Part shown: positions 6,929 to 12,607 of the stretch, in pieces | Position numbering within the stretch: position 1 is the first letter of the stretch | How the letters are laid out: each line of letters begins with the position of its first letter | Source: a virus | Strand: one strand, 5' to 3' | Length of the DNA: 25,699 nucleotides | Virus record (IMG/VR): IMGVR_UViG_3300037189_026468 | Span: 1-25,699 of that record | Made by a program: the position numbers and the translations under genes | Notes under the pieces: model-generated | Database searches by the model: none | Told to the model about the DNA's origin: nothing | Seen by the model: only the letters and a program-made list of their open reading frames with translations

Positions 6929-7322
6929 AGACAGGAATCAAAAAGTTTCAAAGCTACTGTTTACTACGCTTTCCGAAACAGAGCAAAAGATGGCGGAACT
7001 TGTTCTGGAAAGGATTTGTGTGGACATGGCGGAACATTACTTAAAAATGTATTCTAATGAAGGCCCTGGGGCATTGATTTACATGCCAGAGGCAGAGCAA
7101 GAAAACCAAGCATTCTATTTGACGTTGCCGGCATTGCTTCAAGCTCAACATGATTTTAAATCAGAAGAACAAGAGGGCCCAGCTGAAGTCATGCGCAAGG
7201 CCATCGTAGAAGCAGAAGCCCTTGTACCCGGCAAAAGTGCACTATTTATTATTCAAGATTCAAAGCAAATGCGCTTGATTAACTACAAAATTGAACAAGA
7301 AAAGTCCCCGTTGTTTCTTTGA
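6906..7322 (+). CDS. Hypothetical protein (138 aa), TTG start
   Basis: The frame opens at TTG 6906, 23 bases inside the preceding gene (MGAKPLDKDRNQKVSKLL); a first ATG appears only at about residue 28 (MAELVLERI). The upstream part reads like protein, so TTG is preferred. The sequence is mostly helical: TLSETEQKMAELVLERICVDMAEHYLKMY, then LTLPALLQAQHDF, EVMRKAIVEAEALV, and a beta-like end (SALFIIQDSKQMRLINYKI). No motif is recognised. It lies 3 bases before the methyltransferase-like gene, so a shared transcript is likely. Confidence 0.6.
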   Translation: MGAKPLDKDRNQKVSKLLFTTLSETEQKMAELVLERICVDMAEHYLKMYSNEGPGALIYMPEAEQENQAFYLTLPALLQAQHDFKSEEQEGPAEVMRKAIVEAEALVPGKSALFIIQDSKQMRLINYKIEQEKSPLFL

Positions 7323-7325
7323 TAA

Positions 7326-7958
7326 ATGGTACTAAAGCTTCCGCCAAGTTTAAAGTATGCGCGATACAAGGCAGCTTCTCACGTTTATTCATTGGATACT
7401 GATTGGTTGACACCTGTCGATTATTTACCGTACATCGATGCAGTGCTTGGTGACATTGACTTGGATCCTTGCACTACCGAACGAGCCAATAATGAATTTC
7501 TCAAGGCCAAGCAAATCTATACACCCAAAGAAGATGGCTTGAATATTGAAGAGCCTTGGTGTGGAGTTACCTATATGTTTCCACCAACTTACGGGCGTTG
7601 CTCTTGGAACAAAATACGAGGCACTTACCGGTGGGGTTTGCATAGCGGTAGCAATTCGTCTTCTCCAGCAAAAGCGTGGTTCTTACGTTTGGAGCGTGAA
7701 TGGAAATTGCGTAATGTGCCGGAAGCAATTATGTACGCCACAAACCACGAAACTCTTCGTACTTGCCAACAAATTTGGGACTATCCTGTATGCATACCAA
7801 AAACCCGACCATACTTTATACATGGAAGGACTTTTGAATTTTCTCGAACACCTTTGACTTGGGGTTATTTTGTCTACTTACCCCGACTTGAATACGGATT
7901 TGATCAGGCCACTCGTTTCAAGGAAGTATTTTCTGAATTGGGGGCCGTAATTTGCTAA
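7326..7958 (+). CDS. Phage adenine-methyltransferase-like protein, altered catalytic motif
   Basis: The protein has 210 residues. The opening DTDWLTPVDYLPYIDAVLG and DIDLDPCTTERAN (about 25-55) match the start of phage Dam-type N6-adenine methyltransferases (PF05869), where an aspartate-rich strand binds S-adenosylmethionine. YTPKEDGLNIEEPW then matches the usual edDgL...W.g element. The next motif should be NPPY or DPPY, but here it is MFPPTYG (residues 84-90), with Phe in the Asn/Asp place and an extra Thr. The remaining order (AWFLRLEREW, EAIMYATNHETLR, WDYPVCIPKTRPYF, WGYFVYLPRL) keeps the general fold. The substrate-binding architecture is probably retained and methyl transfer is uncertain. 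Its stop overlaps the stop of the convergent gene by 4 bases. Confidence 0.6.
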   Translation: MVLKLPPSLKYARYKAASHVYSLDTDWLTPVDYLPYIDAVLGDIDLDPCTTERANNEFLKAKQIYTPKEDGLNIEEPWCGVTYMFPPTYGRCSWNKIRGTYRWGLHSGSNSSSPAKAWFLRLEREWKLRNVPEAIMYATNHETLRTCQQIWDYPVCIPKTRPYFIHGRTFEFSRTPLTWGYFVYLPRLEYGFDQATRFKEVFSELGAVIC

Positions 7959-8233
7959 AAATGTCGAGCCCGGAAAGGGTTGCGATAACTGGCTTGCGCG
8001 TCTGTATTGGTTATATTGCTCGGCATATCACTAACAGCTACGGTGCCCCCCATGGCAGGCATGATGACACGACCCTGCTGCTGGCGCTGGTCACCAATGG
8101 GATCTTTATCGGCAAGCCGTTTTTGTTGCACGTATTGATTTAAAAATTGCTGCCCAGTTTTATTATCCTGCGCTGGTTTCATGCCGCGATAACGGTTGTC
8201 AACACCGTATCCTTGACTTCCTTGTGGTTTCAT
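7955..8233 (-). CDS. Small disordered protein with FLNQY motif
   Basis: The protein has 92 residues, Gln/Gly/Asp-rich and probably disordered (MKPQGSQGYGVDNRYRGMKPA). FLNQYVQQKRL lies at residues 30-40, a predicted short helix. Its first five residues recur in the proteins at 8603-9382 and 10014-10169. A middle stretch (GRVIMPAMGGTVAVSDM) could be a short beta hairpin. There is no catalytic or membrane signature. It is divergent from the Nmad1-like gene (29 bases between starts) and convergent with the methyltransferase-like gene. It is likely a virion or assembly component by company; I do not recognise a family. Confidence 0.65.
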   Translation of the reverse strand: MKPQGSQGYGVDNRYRGMKPAQDNKTGQQFLNQYVQQKRLADKDPIGDQRQQQGRVIMPAMGGTVAVSDMPSNITNTDAQASYRNPFRARHF

Positions 8234-8240
8234 GTAATAT
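8213..8240 (+). promoter_or_regulatory. Sigma70-type promoter candidate for the Nmad1-like gene
   Basis: TTGACT at 8213-8218, a 16-base spacer, TAATAT at 8235-8240. Expected initiation near 8247 leaves a leader of about 16 bases before the ATG at 8263. It overlaps the 5' end of the divergent small gene. Confidence 0.45.
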
Positions 8241-8262
8241 ATTCTGACAGCACTGAACGCAG

Positions 8263-8562
8263 ATGTCCACCGAAACCCAGCTTGAAATTGCCAGCGTTTG
8301 CGACGAAGTTAAAGAATTATTGCTCAGCAAAAACGAAAAATATGGTGATTCTGCTTTGAATCCTGCGCGTATCTTTAGCCATGCCTCCGCAGTAGAACAG
8401 CTTTTGGTTCGGATTGATGATAAATTAAATCGAATTCAGAAGGGGGCTGGGCTGCTTGGTAATGATGAAGATGTCATAATGGATTTAATTGGTTACTTGA
8501 TCCTTTTGAAAATTGCATTTAAACGTTGGGCCAAAACACTAGATATTGGGCCTAAATCCTGA
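8263..8562 (+). CDS. Nmad1 (DUF1599)-type nucleotide-modification-associated protein
   Basis: The protein has 99 residues. It follows the family pattern closely: a first helix ending in LLLSKNEKYGDSALNPARIF (about 24-43), then LLVRIDDKLNRIQKG (about 53-67), then DEDVIMDLIGYLILLKIA (about 73-90). The KNxKYGDS and RxxDKxxRI...DxxxDLIGY elements are the hallmarks of Pfam PF07659, called nucleotide-modification-associated domain 1 because it occurs near DNA-modification genes in phages. Its exact reaction is not established; all-alpha MazG-like nucleotide handling has been proposed. The methyltransferase-like gene at 7326 is nearby on the same strand. Its own promoter is at 8213-8240. Confidence 0.75.
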   Translation: MSTETQLEIASVCDEVKELLLSKNEKYGDSALNPARIFSHASAVEQLLVRIDDKLNRIQKGAGLLGNDEDVIMDLIGYLILLKIAFKRWAKTLDIGPKS

Positions 8563-8574
8563 ATACTAATACAA

Positions 8575-8772
8575 ATGGACTACGACGAGCTTCTTTACCA
8601 TTTTACCCCTGAGCTTCAGTTGATTGATTTTCTGGATCAATTGACTTCAAAAAATTCCGTGGTGAGTCCATACCTCCTGGAACAGTATTCCAAATCCGCC
8701 AAAATCGACGAAGAACCTCCCCATTCTGATCCCATTCCACCAGCTTCCGCTCCAAATACTCCATCGCCTTAA
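8575..8772 (+). CDS. Possible small protein overlapping the GH24-like gene antiparallel
   Basis: The protein has 65 residues, starting 12 bases after the Nmad1-like gene. The first 45 residues look like ordinary helical protein (MDYDELLYHFTPELQLIDFL), and the rest is a Pro/Ser-rich tail. It overlaps the C-terminal 170 bases of the minus-strand GH24-like gene, so at most one of the two overlapping ends may be under protein selection. I report it because of its position and credible N-terminus, but it may be a chance frame. No function can be proposed. Confidence 0.35.
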   Translation: MDYDELLYHFTPELQLIDFLDQLTSKNSVVSPYLLEQYSKSAKIDEEPPHSDPIPPASAPNTPSP

Positions 8773-9382
8773 TCTGGTTCGGGGTCTGGTTGTAGCATTC
8801 TGCTACGTTAAGCAAACACTGTTTTAACTTGCATTTATGCTTATACAGCGTAGGGATTTCTTTGTCAGGCGCCAAGAACATATTGAGTTCCGCTCGGCGG
8901 CGCTGCAGTAAAAATGGAGCTTTGTGGCGATAAATTGGATTGATATAAGGCGACCACTCCCGGATGATGTCATTTTTTGAAGCGCGTTTATTGATTAACT
9001 CCAGTAAACGGCATTCTTTGAATGAAGGGATGCCAATGCTGTGCGCATAGCTCAAGATAGCCCCCTTACGCTTATCGTTTAAAGGCATCTGTACGTAATG
9101 CTCTACTAATTCAGCAAAAGGCTTCAAATCCTCGACTAATTGTTTAACGCAATCTTCTTTTGTAACTCGCAGCCCAGGACCCACACGCCGCCCAAACATC
9201 TTAGAACTAGCAAAACCAATACGCCATTCTTTATCAAAACCATCCTTGTATGGACGATACATCTCCATACCGACATGGGTTCGCATGCTGGTATAAAAAA
9301 CTATTAGCTTGATTCCGTATTGATTTAAAAAAGAAGAAACCTGTTCTTCGTTAGGCGACTCTGGCGCTTCCGCTGTACTCAA
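8603..9382 (-). CDS. GH24 (T4-lysozyme-like) domain protein with altered active site
   Basis: The protein has 259 residues. After a short head with FLNQY at 18-22, residues about 38-172 follow the order of phage GH24 muramidases: YRPYKDG (42-48), EWRIGF (52-57), VGPGLRVTKEDC (67-78), LNDKRKGAILSYAHSIGIPSF (101-121), and the terminal RRRAELNMF (161-169). D47 fits the catalytic Asp. The catalytic Glu would be expected at about residue 38, where Gly stands; E40 is two residues off. The Thr of TIG is Arg54. A further 85-residue helical tail (KAMEYLERKLVEW, RRFWRIWNTVPGGM) is extra to the family. It may be a peptidoglycan-active virion protein or an inactive structural derivative. Its start overlaps the end of the 9351-9749 gene by 32 bases. 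Confidence 0.55.
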   Translation of the reverse strand: MSTAEAPESPNEEQVSSFLNQYGIKLIVFYTSMRTHVGMEMYRPYKDGFDKEWRIGFASSKMFGRRVGPGLRVTKEDCVKQLVEDLKPFAELVEHYVQMPLNDKRKGAILSYAHSIGIPSFKECRLLELINKRASKNDIIREWSPYINPIYRHKAPFLLQRRRAELNMFLAPDKEIPTLYKHKCKLKQCLLNVAECYNQTPNQIKAMEYLERKLVEWDQNGEVLRRFWRIWNTVPGGMDSPRNFLKSIDPENQSTEAQG

Positions 9383-9749
9383 CGCTATACCCCTCGAACG
9401 TCAGCATCACAATATACACCTGACCCGCTCCAGAAGTGGTGGCACCTACAACGCCTTTACCCTTGCCAGTTTTGATAATGTCACCAAAAGATGTGTAGCC
9501 AGATGGAACCACCAAAGCGGTGCCATTTTGACGGAACAATTTAATGGATTCCACACCGGTTGAACGGTCAATCGTAAAGCTGAGAGTACCGTTGGTGGCG
9601 CTAGAAGTCAGCCTATAAAAACGTGTCATCAAACCACGATCACCGGCCGGTGGGTTGTGCCCCAAGTAAGTGACAAGGGTACCGCCATCAAGAGCTTTTA
9701 CGGAGCCGGTATCAAGTGTGCCTTTGATGGCGTAGTTAGTGGTGGCCAT
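9351..9749 (-). CDS. Beta-rich hypothetical virion protein (132 aa)
   Basis: The sequence is beta-rich with many Gly, Thr, Ser and Val: LDGGTLVTYLG, RFYRLTSSATNGTLSFTIDRST, SIKLFRQNGTALVV, QVYIVMLTFEGYSVEYSG. It has no enzyme motif, signal peptide or membrane segment. The composition is like small decoration or tail proteins such as the pair at 11104-11799. ATG at 9749 follows the NblA-like gene by 4 bases, and the 3' end overlaps the GH24-like gene, so it belongs to one minus-strand transcript. The family is not recognised. Confidence 0.65.
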   Translation of the reverse strand: MATTNYAIKGTLDTGSVKALDGGTLVTYLGHNPPAGDRGLMTRFYRLTSSATNGTLSFTIDRSTGVESIKLFRQNGTALVVPSGYTSFGDIIKTGKGKGVVGATTSGAGQVYIVMLTFEGYSVEYSGSARVA

Positions 9750-9753
9750 GGGA

Positions 9754-9975
9754 TCAAGAAATTTGGCTTTCGGTTAGGAATTTGAGGTTGATATCAGCGT
9801 CAATGCCATGATCCTTGAGAATACTCAAGAACATTTGGCGATCGATCATCTTTTGATGGAAGAGATCAATAAAAGCTTCTTCAAGCTCATCACGGTCAAG
9901 ATCTCTGGCATACAGGGCTGCGGCATGAATTTGAAACTCCGCATCCATGGGCAGTCCCGAAACTTCCGAGTTCAT
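9754..9975 (-). CDS. nblA: NblA-like phycobilisome degradation adaptor
   Basis: The protein has 73 residues. NblA is a small helical cyanobacterial and cyanophage protein that binds phycobiliproteins and brings them to Clp protease, dismantling the light-harvesting antenna. The match here is by order. DAEFQIHAAALYARDLDRDE (11-30) corresponds to the first helix and loop. LEEAFIDLFHQKMIDRQMFLSILK (31-54) corresponds to the second helix, ending in the Leu-Lys pair (L53, K54) at the position important for phycobiliprotein binding in NblA. A tail of about 19 residues is longer than in host NblA (usually near 60 aa in total). It sits among virion-type minus-strand genes with 4 bases to the next gene. 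An unrelated two-helix protein is the main alternative. Confidence 0.65.
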   Translation of the reverse strand: MNSEVSGLPMDAEFQIHAAALYARDLDRDELEEAFIDLFHQKMIDRQMFLSILKDHGIDADINLKFLTESQIS

Positions 9976-10013
9976 TGGCCGTCCAATACTGGATTAATTC
10001 TAGCAGCAATTAT

Positions 10014-10169
10014 TTAAACCATGTCGCGGTGCGGTTGAGCCGCCATGCCTCGGATATCCGTTGCAAATGAAGGTAGATCTGGGCCATCCTCAAACACACT
10101 GGGGGCGAATGCAGGCAGTCGTTCAGTGACGTACTGGTTTAAAAAAGCTTTCCCATCTTGATGATTCAT
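10014..10169 (-). CDS. Mini-protein with FLNQY motif (51 aa)
   Basis: The sequence begins MNHQDGKAFLNQYVTERLPAF and ends with DIRGMAAQPHRDMV. FLNQYV at residues 9-14 matches FLNQYV of the 7955-8233 protein and FLNQY of the GH24-like protein, but with different codons (AAC CAG instead of AAT CAA), which argues for a protein-level rather than a DNA-level repeat. The rest is Pro-rich and probably disordered. It lies 38 bases upstream of the NblA-like gene in the same direction. The function is unknown. Confidence 0.55.
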   Translation of the reverse strand: MNHQDGKAFLNQYVTERLPAFAPSVFEDGPDLPSFATDIRGMAAQPHRDMV

Positions 10170-10254
10170 GTCGATTAGAACGGTAATTGAAGGTCAGGAA
10201 GCTTACCAGGTATGAGCCGGCAAAGACAAGGGCTATCAACAATACAGATGGCAT
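10123..10254 (-). CDS. Possible 43-aa single-span membrane peptide
   Basis: The frame begins MPSVLLIALVFAGSYLVSFL, a clear hydrophobic segment of about 20 residues, followed by a polar, basic tail (NYRSNRHESSRWESFF...). It overlaps the start of the 51-aa gene out of frame by 47 bases. A TTGTTG...TTAAAT pair lies upstream on the minus strand but is weak. Possible roles for such a peptide in a phage include holin-like or membrane-anchoring functions. It could equally be a chance frame. Confidence 0.3.
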   Translation of the reverse strand: MPSVLLIALVFAGSYLVSFLTFNYRSNRHESSRWESFFKPVRH

Positions 10255-10257
10255 GAC

Positions 10258-10286
10258 TTGCCGATACTCATTTAATCCTGTAACAT
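10258..10286 (+). promoter_or_regulatory. Promoter candidate for the 2OG-oxygenase gene
   Basis: TTGCCG at 10258-10263, a 17-base spacer, TAACAT at 10281-10286. Initiation near 10293 would leave a leader of about 17 bases before the ATG at 10310. This fits a plus-strand gene isolated among minus-strand genes. Confidence 0.4.
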
Positions 10287-10309
10287 TTTAACCAACAACA
10301 ACCCACAGA

Positions 10310-11107
10310 ATGGACATTGAATTAGTGCTTCGCCACATGATCGCCAGTGCCTGCTCTGGGGTCAGCAAAAAACAGATCATACGTTTCCTGGAAGAGCACA
10401 ATGTAGAAAAAACGGAGATTTCAATGCTGATAAAAGCGGCAAATTTCAAAGAAGAACCGGAAGTCATTGATTACGAATATTTATATGATCGCCCAAAACC
10501 AACAAAGGCAATTAATCATGCTCCGTTGGGCTCCAAGGTTGCTCTATACGTTCTAGATAATTTCTTGACAACAGAAGAATGCAAAAAGTTGATAGCTCTT
10601 ATTGATAGAGAAAAACAACGCTCAACAGTTGCGGATCCAACTGACAGCGGCCTTGTGGGATCTTATCGCACCAGTAGTACAGCAAATCTGCACTCCTTCA
10701 CGGATCCAGTTGTGATTGAGGTAAATGAAAGGCTTGGAAGGCTTCTTGATTTAGATTTTTTCCTTGGGGAAGCTTTGCAAGGGCAAAAATACAAACCCGG
10801 CGAATACTATAAGGAACACAATGATTATTTTCATCCTCGAACAGCGGAGTTCAAAACTTACACGGAATGGATGGGGCAACGCACTTGGACAACGATGGTC
10901 TATTTAAACGACGTAGAAGAAGGCGGCGAAACTTACTTCAAACGTTTAAATCGTAAATTCAAGCCCAAAGAGGGCACTGTTGTGTTTTGGAGTAATCTAT
11001 ACCGCAACGGTAAAGTCAACCCTAAGACCCTGCATGAAGCCTTGCCTCCAATAAAAGGAGACAAGTACATAATCACCAAATGGTGGAGAAGTTGGCCCCT
11101 TATCTAG
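10310..11107 (+). CDS. 2-oxoglutarate/Fe(II) oxygenase, prolyl 4-hydroxylase type
   Basis: The protein has 265 residues. An N-terminal helical region (1-50) precedes the catalytic domain (about 75-262). The iron ligands are visible as H170 and D172 in YKPGEYYKEHNDYF and H242 in TLHEALPPIKGDKYIITKWW; K252 is the expected 2-oxoglutarate-binding Lys. TTMVYLNDVEEGGETYF (193-209) and GTVVFWSN (222-229) are also typical of P4H-like enzymes. These enzymes hydroxylate proline or another side chain using O2 and 2-oxoglutarate, and are frequent cargo of cyanophages. The substrate here is unknown. It stands alone on the plus strand with its own promoter, and its TAG shares CTAG with the stop of the convergent gene. 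Confidence 0.9.
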   Translation: MDIELVLRHMIASACSGVSKKQIIRFLEEHNVEKTEISMLIKAANFKEEPEVIDYEYLYDRPKPTKAINHAPLGSKVALYVLDNFLTTEECKKLIALIDREKQRSTVADPTDSGLVGSYRTSSTANLHSFTDPVVIEVNERLGRLLDLDFFLGEALQGQKYKPGEYYKEHNDYFHPRTAEFKTYTEWMGQRTWTTMVYLNDVEEGGETYFKRLNRKFKPKEGTVVFWSNLYRNGKVNPKTLHEALPPIKGDKYIITKWWRSWPLI

Positions 11108-11448
11108 TTGGCTGCTACTTGAAATTTAACGCTTGCATTGTTTCCACCCGTTTCAGAAAAGAAGTTTGCACGCAATTGTTTCACAGGAAAACCGCTTACA
11201 TTGTAAGCATACGTACCGTTTCTTTCTATTGAATTGGAAATCATTGCGCCAAAATTAGTTCCATCTACGCTGCCATCTAAACGCACAACTATAGAGGTAT
11301 CAATATTTGTAACCGTAGCAATTAATGTGTAATTTCGAGTTGACAAGTAATTGACGGTGTAAACGTCTACGGCATCTGTTACTCCAGGAGTTGTTAACGC
11401 AGGGAAATTAAATAATGCGGTTTGCTGATAACTCTCGAAGTAACTCAT
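11104..11448 (-). CDS. Beta-sandwich virion protein, paralog of the next gene
   Basis: The protein has 114 residues. The phrase TSIVVRLDGSVDGTNFGAM (about 51-69) followed by GTYAYNVSGFPVKQLRANF is found in similar form in the 11452-11799 protein (TSVVVRFEGSLDGTNFFNL; GTTGYSFSNFPLRAIRGRL). Small proteins with this pattern occur in many phages near capsid or tail genes and are probably decoration or tail-surface proteins. There is no signal peptide. It is 3 bases downstream of its paralog, consistent with tandem duplication. Confidence 0.7.
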   Translation of the reverse strand: MSYFESYQQTALFNFPALTTPGVTDAVDVYTVNYLSTRNYTLIATVTNIDTSIVVRLDGSVDGTNFGAMISNSIERNGTYAYNVSGFPVKQLRANFFSETGGNNASVKFQVAAN

Positions 11449-11451
11449 GAT

Positions 11452-11799
11452 CTATTTTGCGGACATGATGAACGCTACGGTAGGCGTCCCAGTGTTAATC
11501 GTCACAAGCCTACCCCGGATTGCTCTAAGCGGAAAATTGGAAAAACTATAGCCAGTGGTTCCATTGCTGGAAATGGTTGTATCAGATGCCGCCAAATTGA
11601 AAAAATTTGTACCGTCCAGGCTTCCTTCAAAGCGGACAACAACACTTGTGCCAATAGTAGTCACATTGACTTGGAAGCCAAAATTAACGGGGGCAAAGTT
11701 GTCTTGATTTACGGCAACACAGGTGGCTGTCACGCCTGTTGCAGTTAACGCTGTGGGAGCAAAGAACAGCGTATCAGTGAAAATAGGAGAGGCTGACAT
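11452..11799 (-). CDS. Beta-sandwich virion protein, tandem paralog
   Basis: The protein has 115 residues, co-linear with the 11104-11448 product from about residue 40 to the end. The N-terminal 40 residues differ (MSASPIFTDTLFFAPTALTATG against MSYFESYQQTALFNFPALTTPG) but share the same Ala/Thr-rich style. It lies 9 bases after the Dps gene in the same direction, suggesting late co-expression with it. A structural role in the virion is inferred from the family pattern and context only. Confidence 0.7.
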   Translation of the reverse strand: MSASPIFTDTLFFAPTALTATGVTATCVAVNQDNFAPVNFGFQVNVTTIGTSVVVRFEGSLDGTNFFNLAASDTTISSNGTTGYSFSNFPLRAIRGRLVTINTGTPTVAFIMSAK

Positions 11800-11808
11800 G
11801 GTGGATTG

Positions 11809-12270
11809 TTATTTATAATCCAGTGTACTCTTAAGCAACCATTGGAATTTCTTGTGCGCACGACCTCGCTCTACGGCCAAGTCCAAGGTTAGTTGATCGT
11901 TGATTTTATCTGCAGCCGCCGCCAGGGCTTCAAAATTGAGGGCAAGTTTATCGTGGTTTGCTGCCAGTTGTTCGATCAACTTATCTTGGGCAAAGCAGTC
12001 TTCCGTTAACTTTGGAAACGACGAAAAAGTTAGGTCTTCTACCGATCGGGGAGCACTGATGTCTAGGGAGCGGATATGCTCAGCAATGGTGTCAATACCT
12101 TCTTGCATCTCCTGATAAATCATCTCGGTCAATTTATGAATTGAATAGAACTTACCACCCATCAAATTCCAATGAACGATGGTGGTTTGGTTATACACGT
12201 AGGTGCTATCCCGTAGCGTCTGTACAAGATCGCGGTAGCAGGAATCTTTTTTGTCGGTCGGTTTAACCAT
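11809..12270 (-). CDS. dps: Dps-type ferritin with intact ferroxidase ligands
   Basis: The protein has 153 residues, a normal Dps length. HWNLMGGKFYSIHKLTEMIYQEMQEGIDTIAEHIRSLD spans the metal site and is described here by residue: H33, H45, E49, D60 and E64. They have the same spacing as H51, H63, D67, D78 and E82 of E. coli Dps, with Glu for Asp at one place. W34 and the terminal W144 are also typical. Dps forms 12-subunit shells that oxidise Fe(II) with peroxide, store iron and shield DNA. A phage copy could protect viral DNA or host metabolism from peroxide during infection. It has no basic DNA-binding tail beyond MVKPTDKK. It is placed among virion genes, 9 bases before the paralog pair. 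Confidence 0.85.
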   Translation of the reverse strand: MVKPTDKKDSCYRDLVQTLRDSTYVYNQTTIVHWNLMGGKFYSIHKLTEMIYQEMQEGIDTIAEHIRSLDISAPRSVEDLTFSSFPKLTEDCFAQDKLIEQLAANHDKLALNFEALAAAADKINDQLTLDLAVERGRAHKKFQWLLKSTLDYK

Positions 12271-12317
12271 TTAAAGTTTCTCCAGTGTCACCATTTTACC
12301 TTATTGGTTGTGCCAAG

Positions 12318-12605
12318 TCACCATTTGGTGCGATTGGCCCAGTAGGCGGCAGACATTTTACCTTTTTTGATGTTTTCTGCATGCCTTGCCTTAAAACTTT
12401 CACGCCGTTTTCTATAGGATTCCGATTCCCCCTCCTTATGGGGAGATCCTTTTACCCCTTGCTGACCAAAATGGATTATTTTTTCTTTTCCATTTTCACA
12501 AGCCTTTACTACATGGCTTTTGGTTGGATGGTCTGGGGTGCGTTTTGGGCAGTTGCACTTGAGGTGAGCCTTTGCAAGCCGCTTTGCCTTAGCGTGGTCC
12601 GCCAT
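12318..12605 (-). CDS. Conserved small phage protein, DUF6321-like
   Basis: The ATG at 12605 (MADHAKAKRLAKAH) lies 2 bases after the stop of the upstream gene; a TTG two codons earlier is less likely. The protein has 95 residues. The C-terminal two thirds read ENGKEKIIHFGQQGVKGSP, then RRESFKARH, then KMSAAYWANRTKW. This matches a small family seen in many T4-like and other phages and in large eukaryotic viruses, with a FG...G, F-x-ARH and YW..R..W pattern. Its biochemical role is not known to me. An N-terminal pair of Cys (CNC) and several His may bind metal. Confidence 0.65.
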   Translation of the reverse strand: MADHAKAKRLAKAHLKCNCPKRTPDHPTKSHVVKACENGKEKIIHFGQQGVKGSPHKEGESESYRKRRESFKARHAENIKKGKMSAAYWANRTKW

Positions 12606-12607
12606 GA

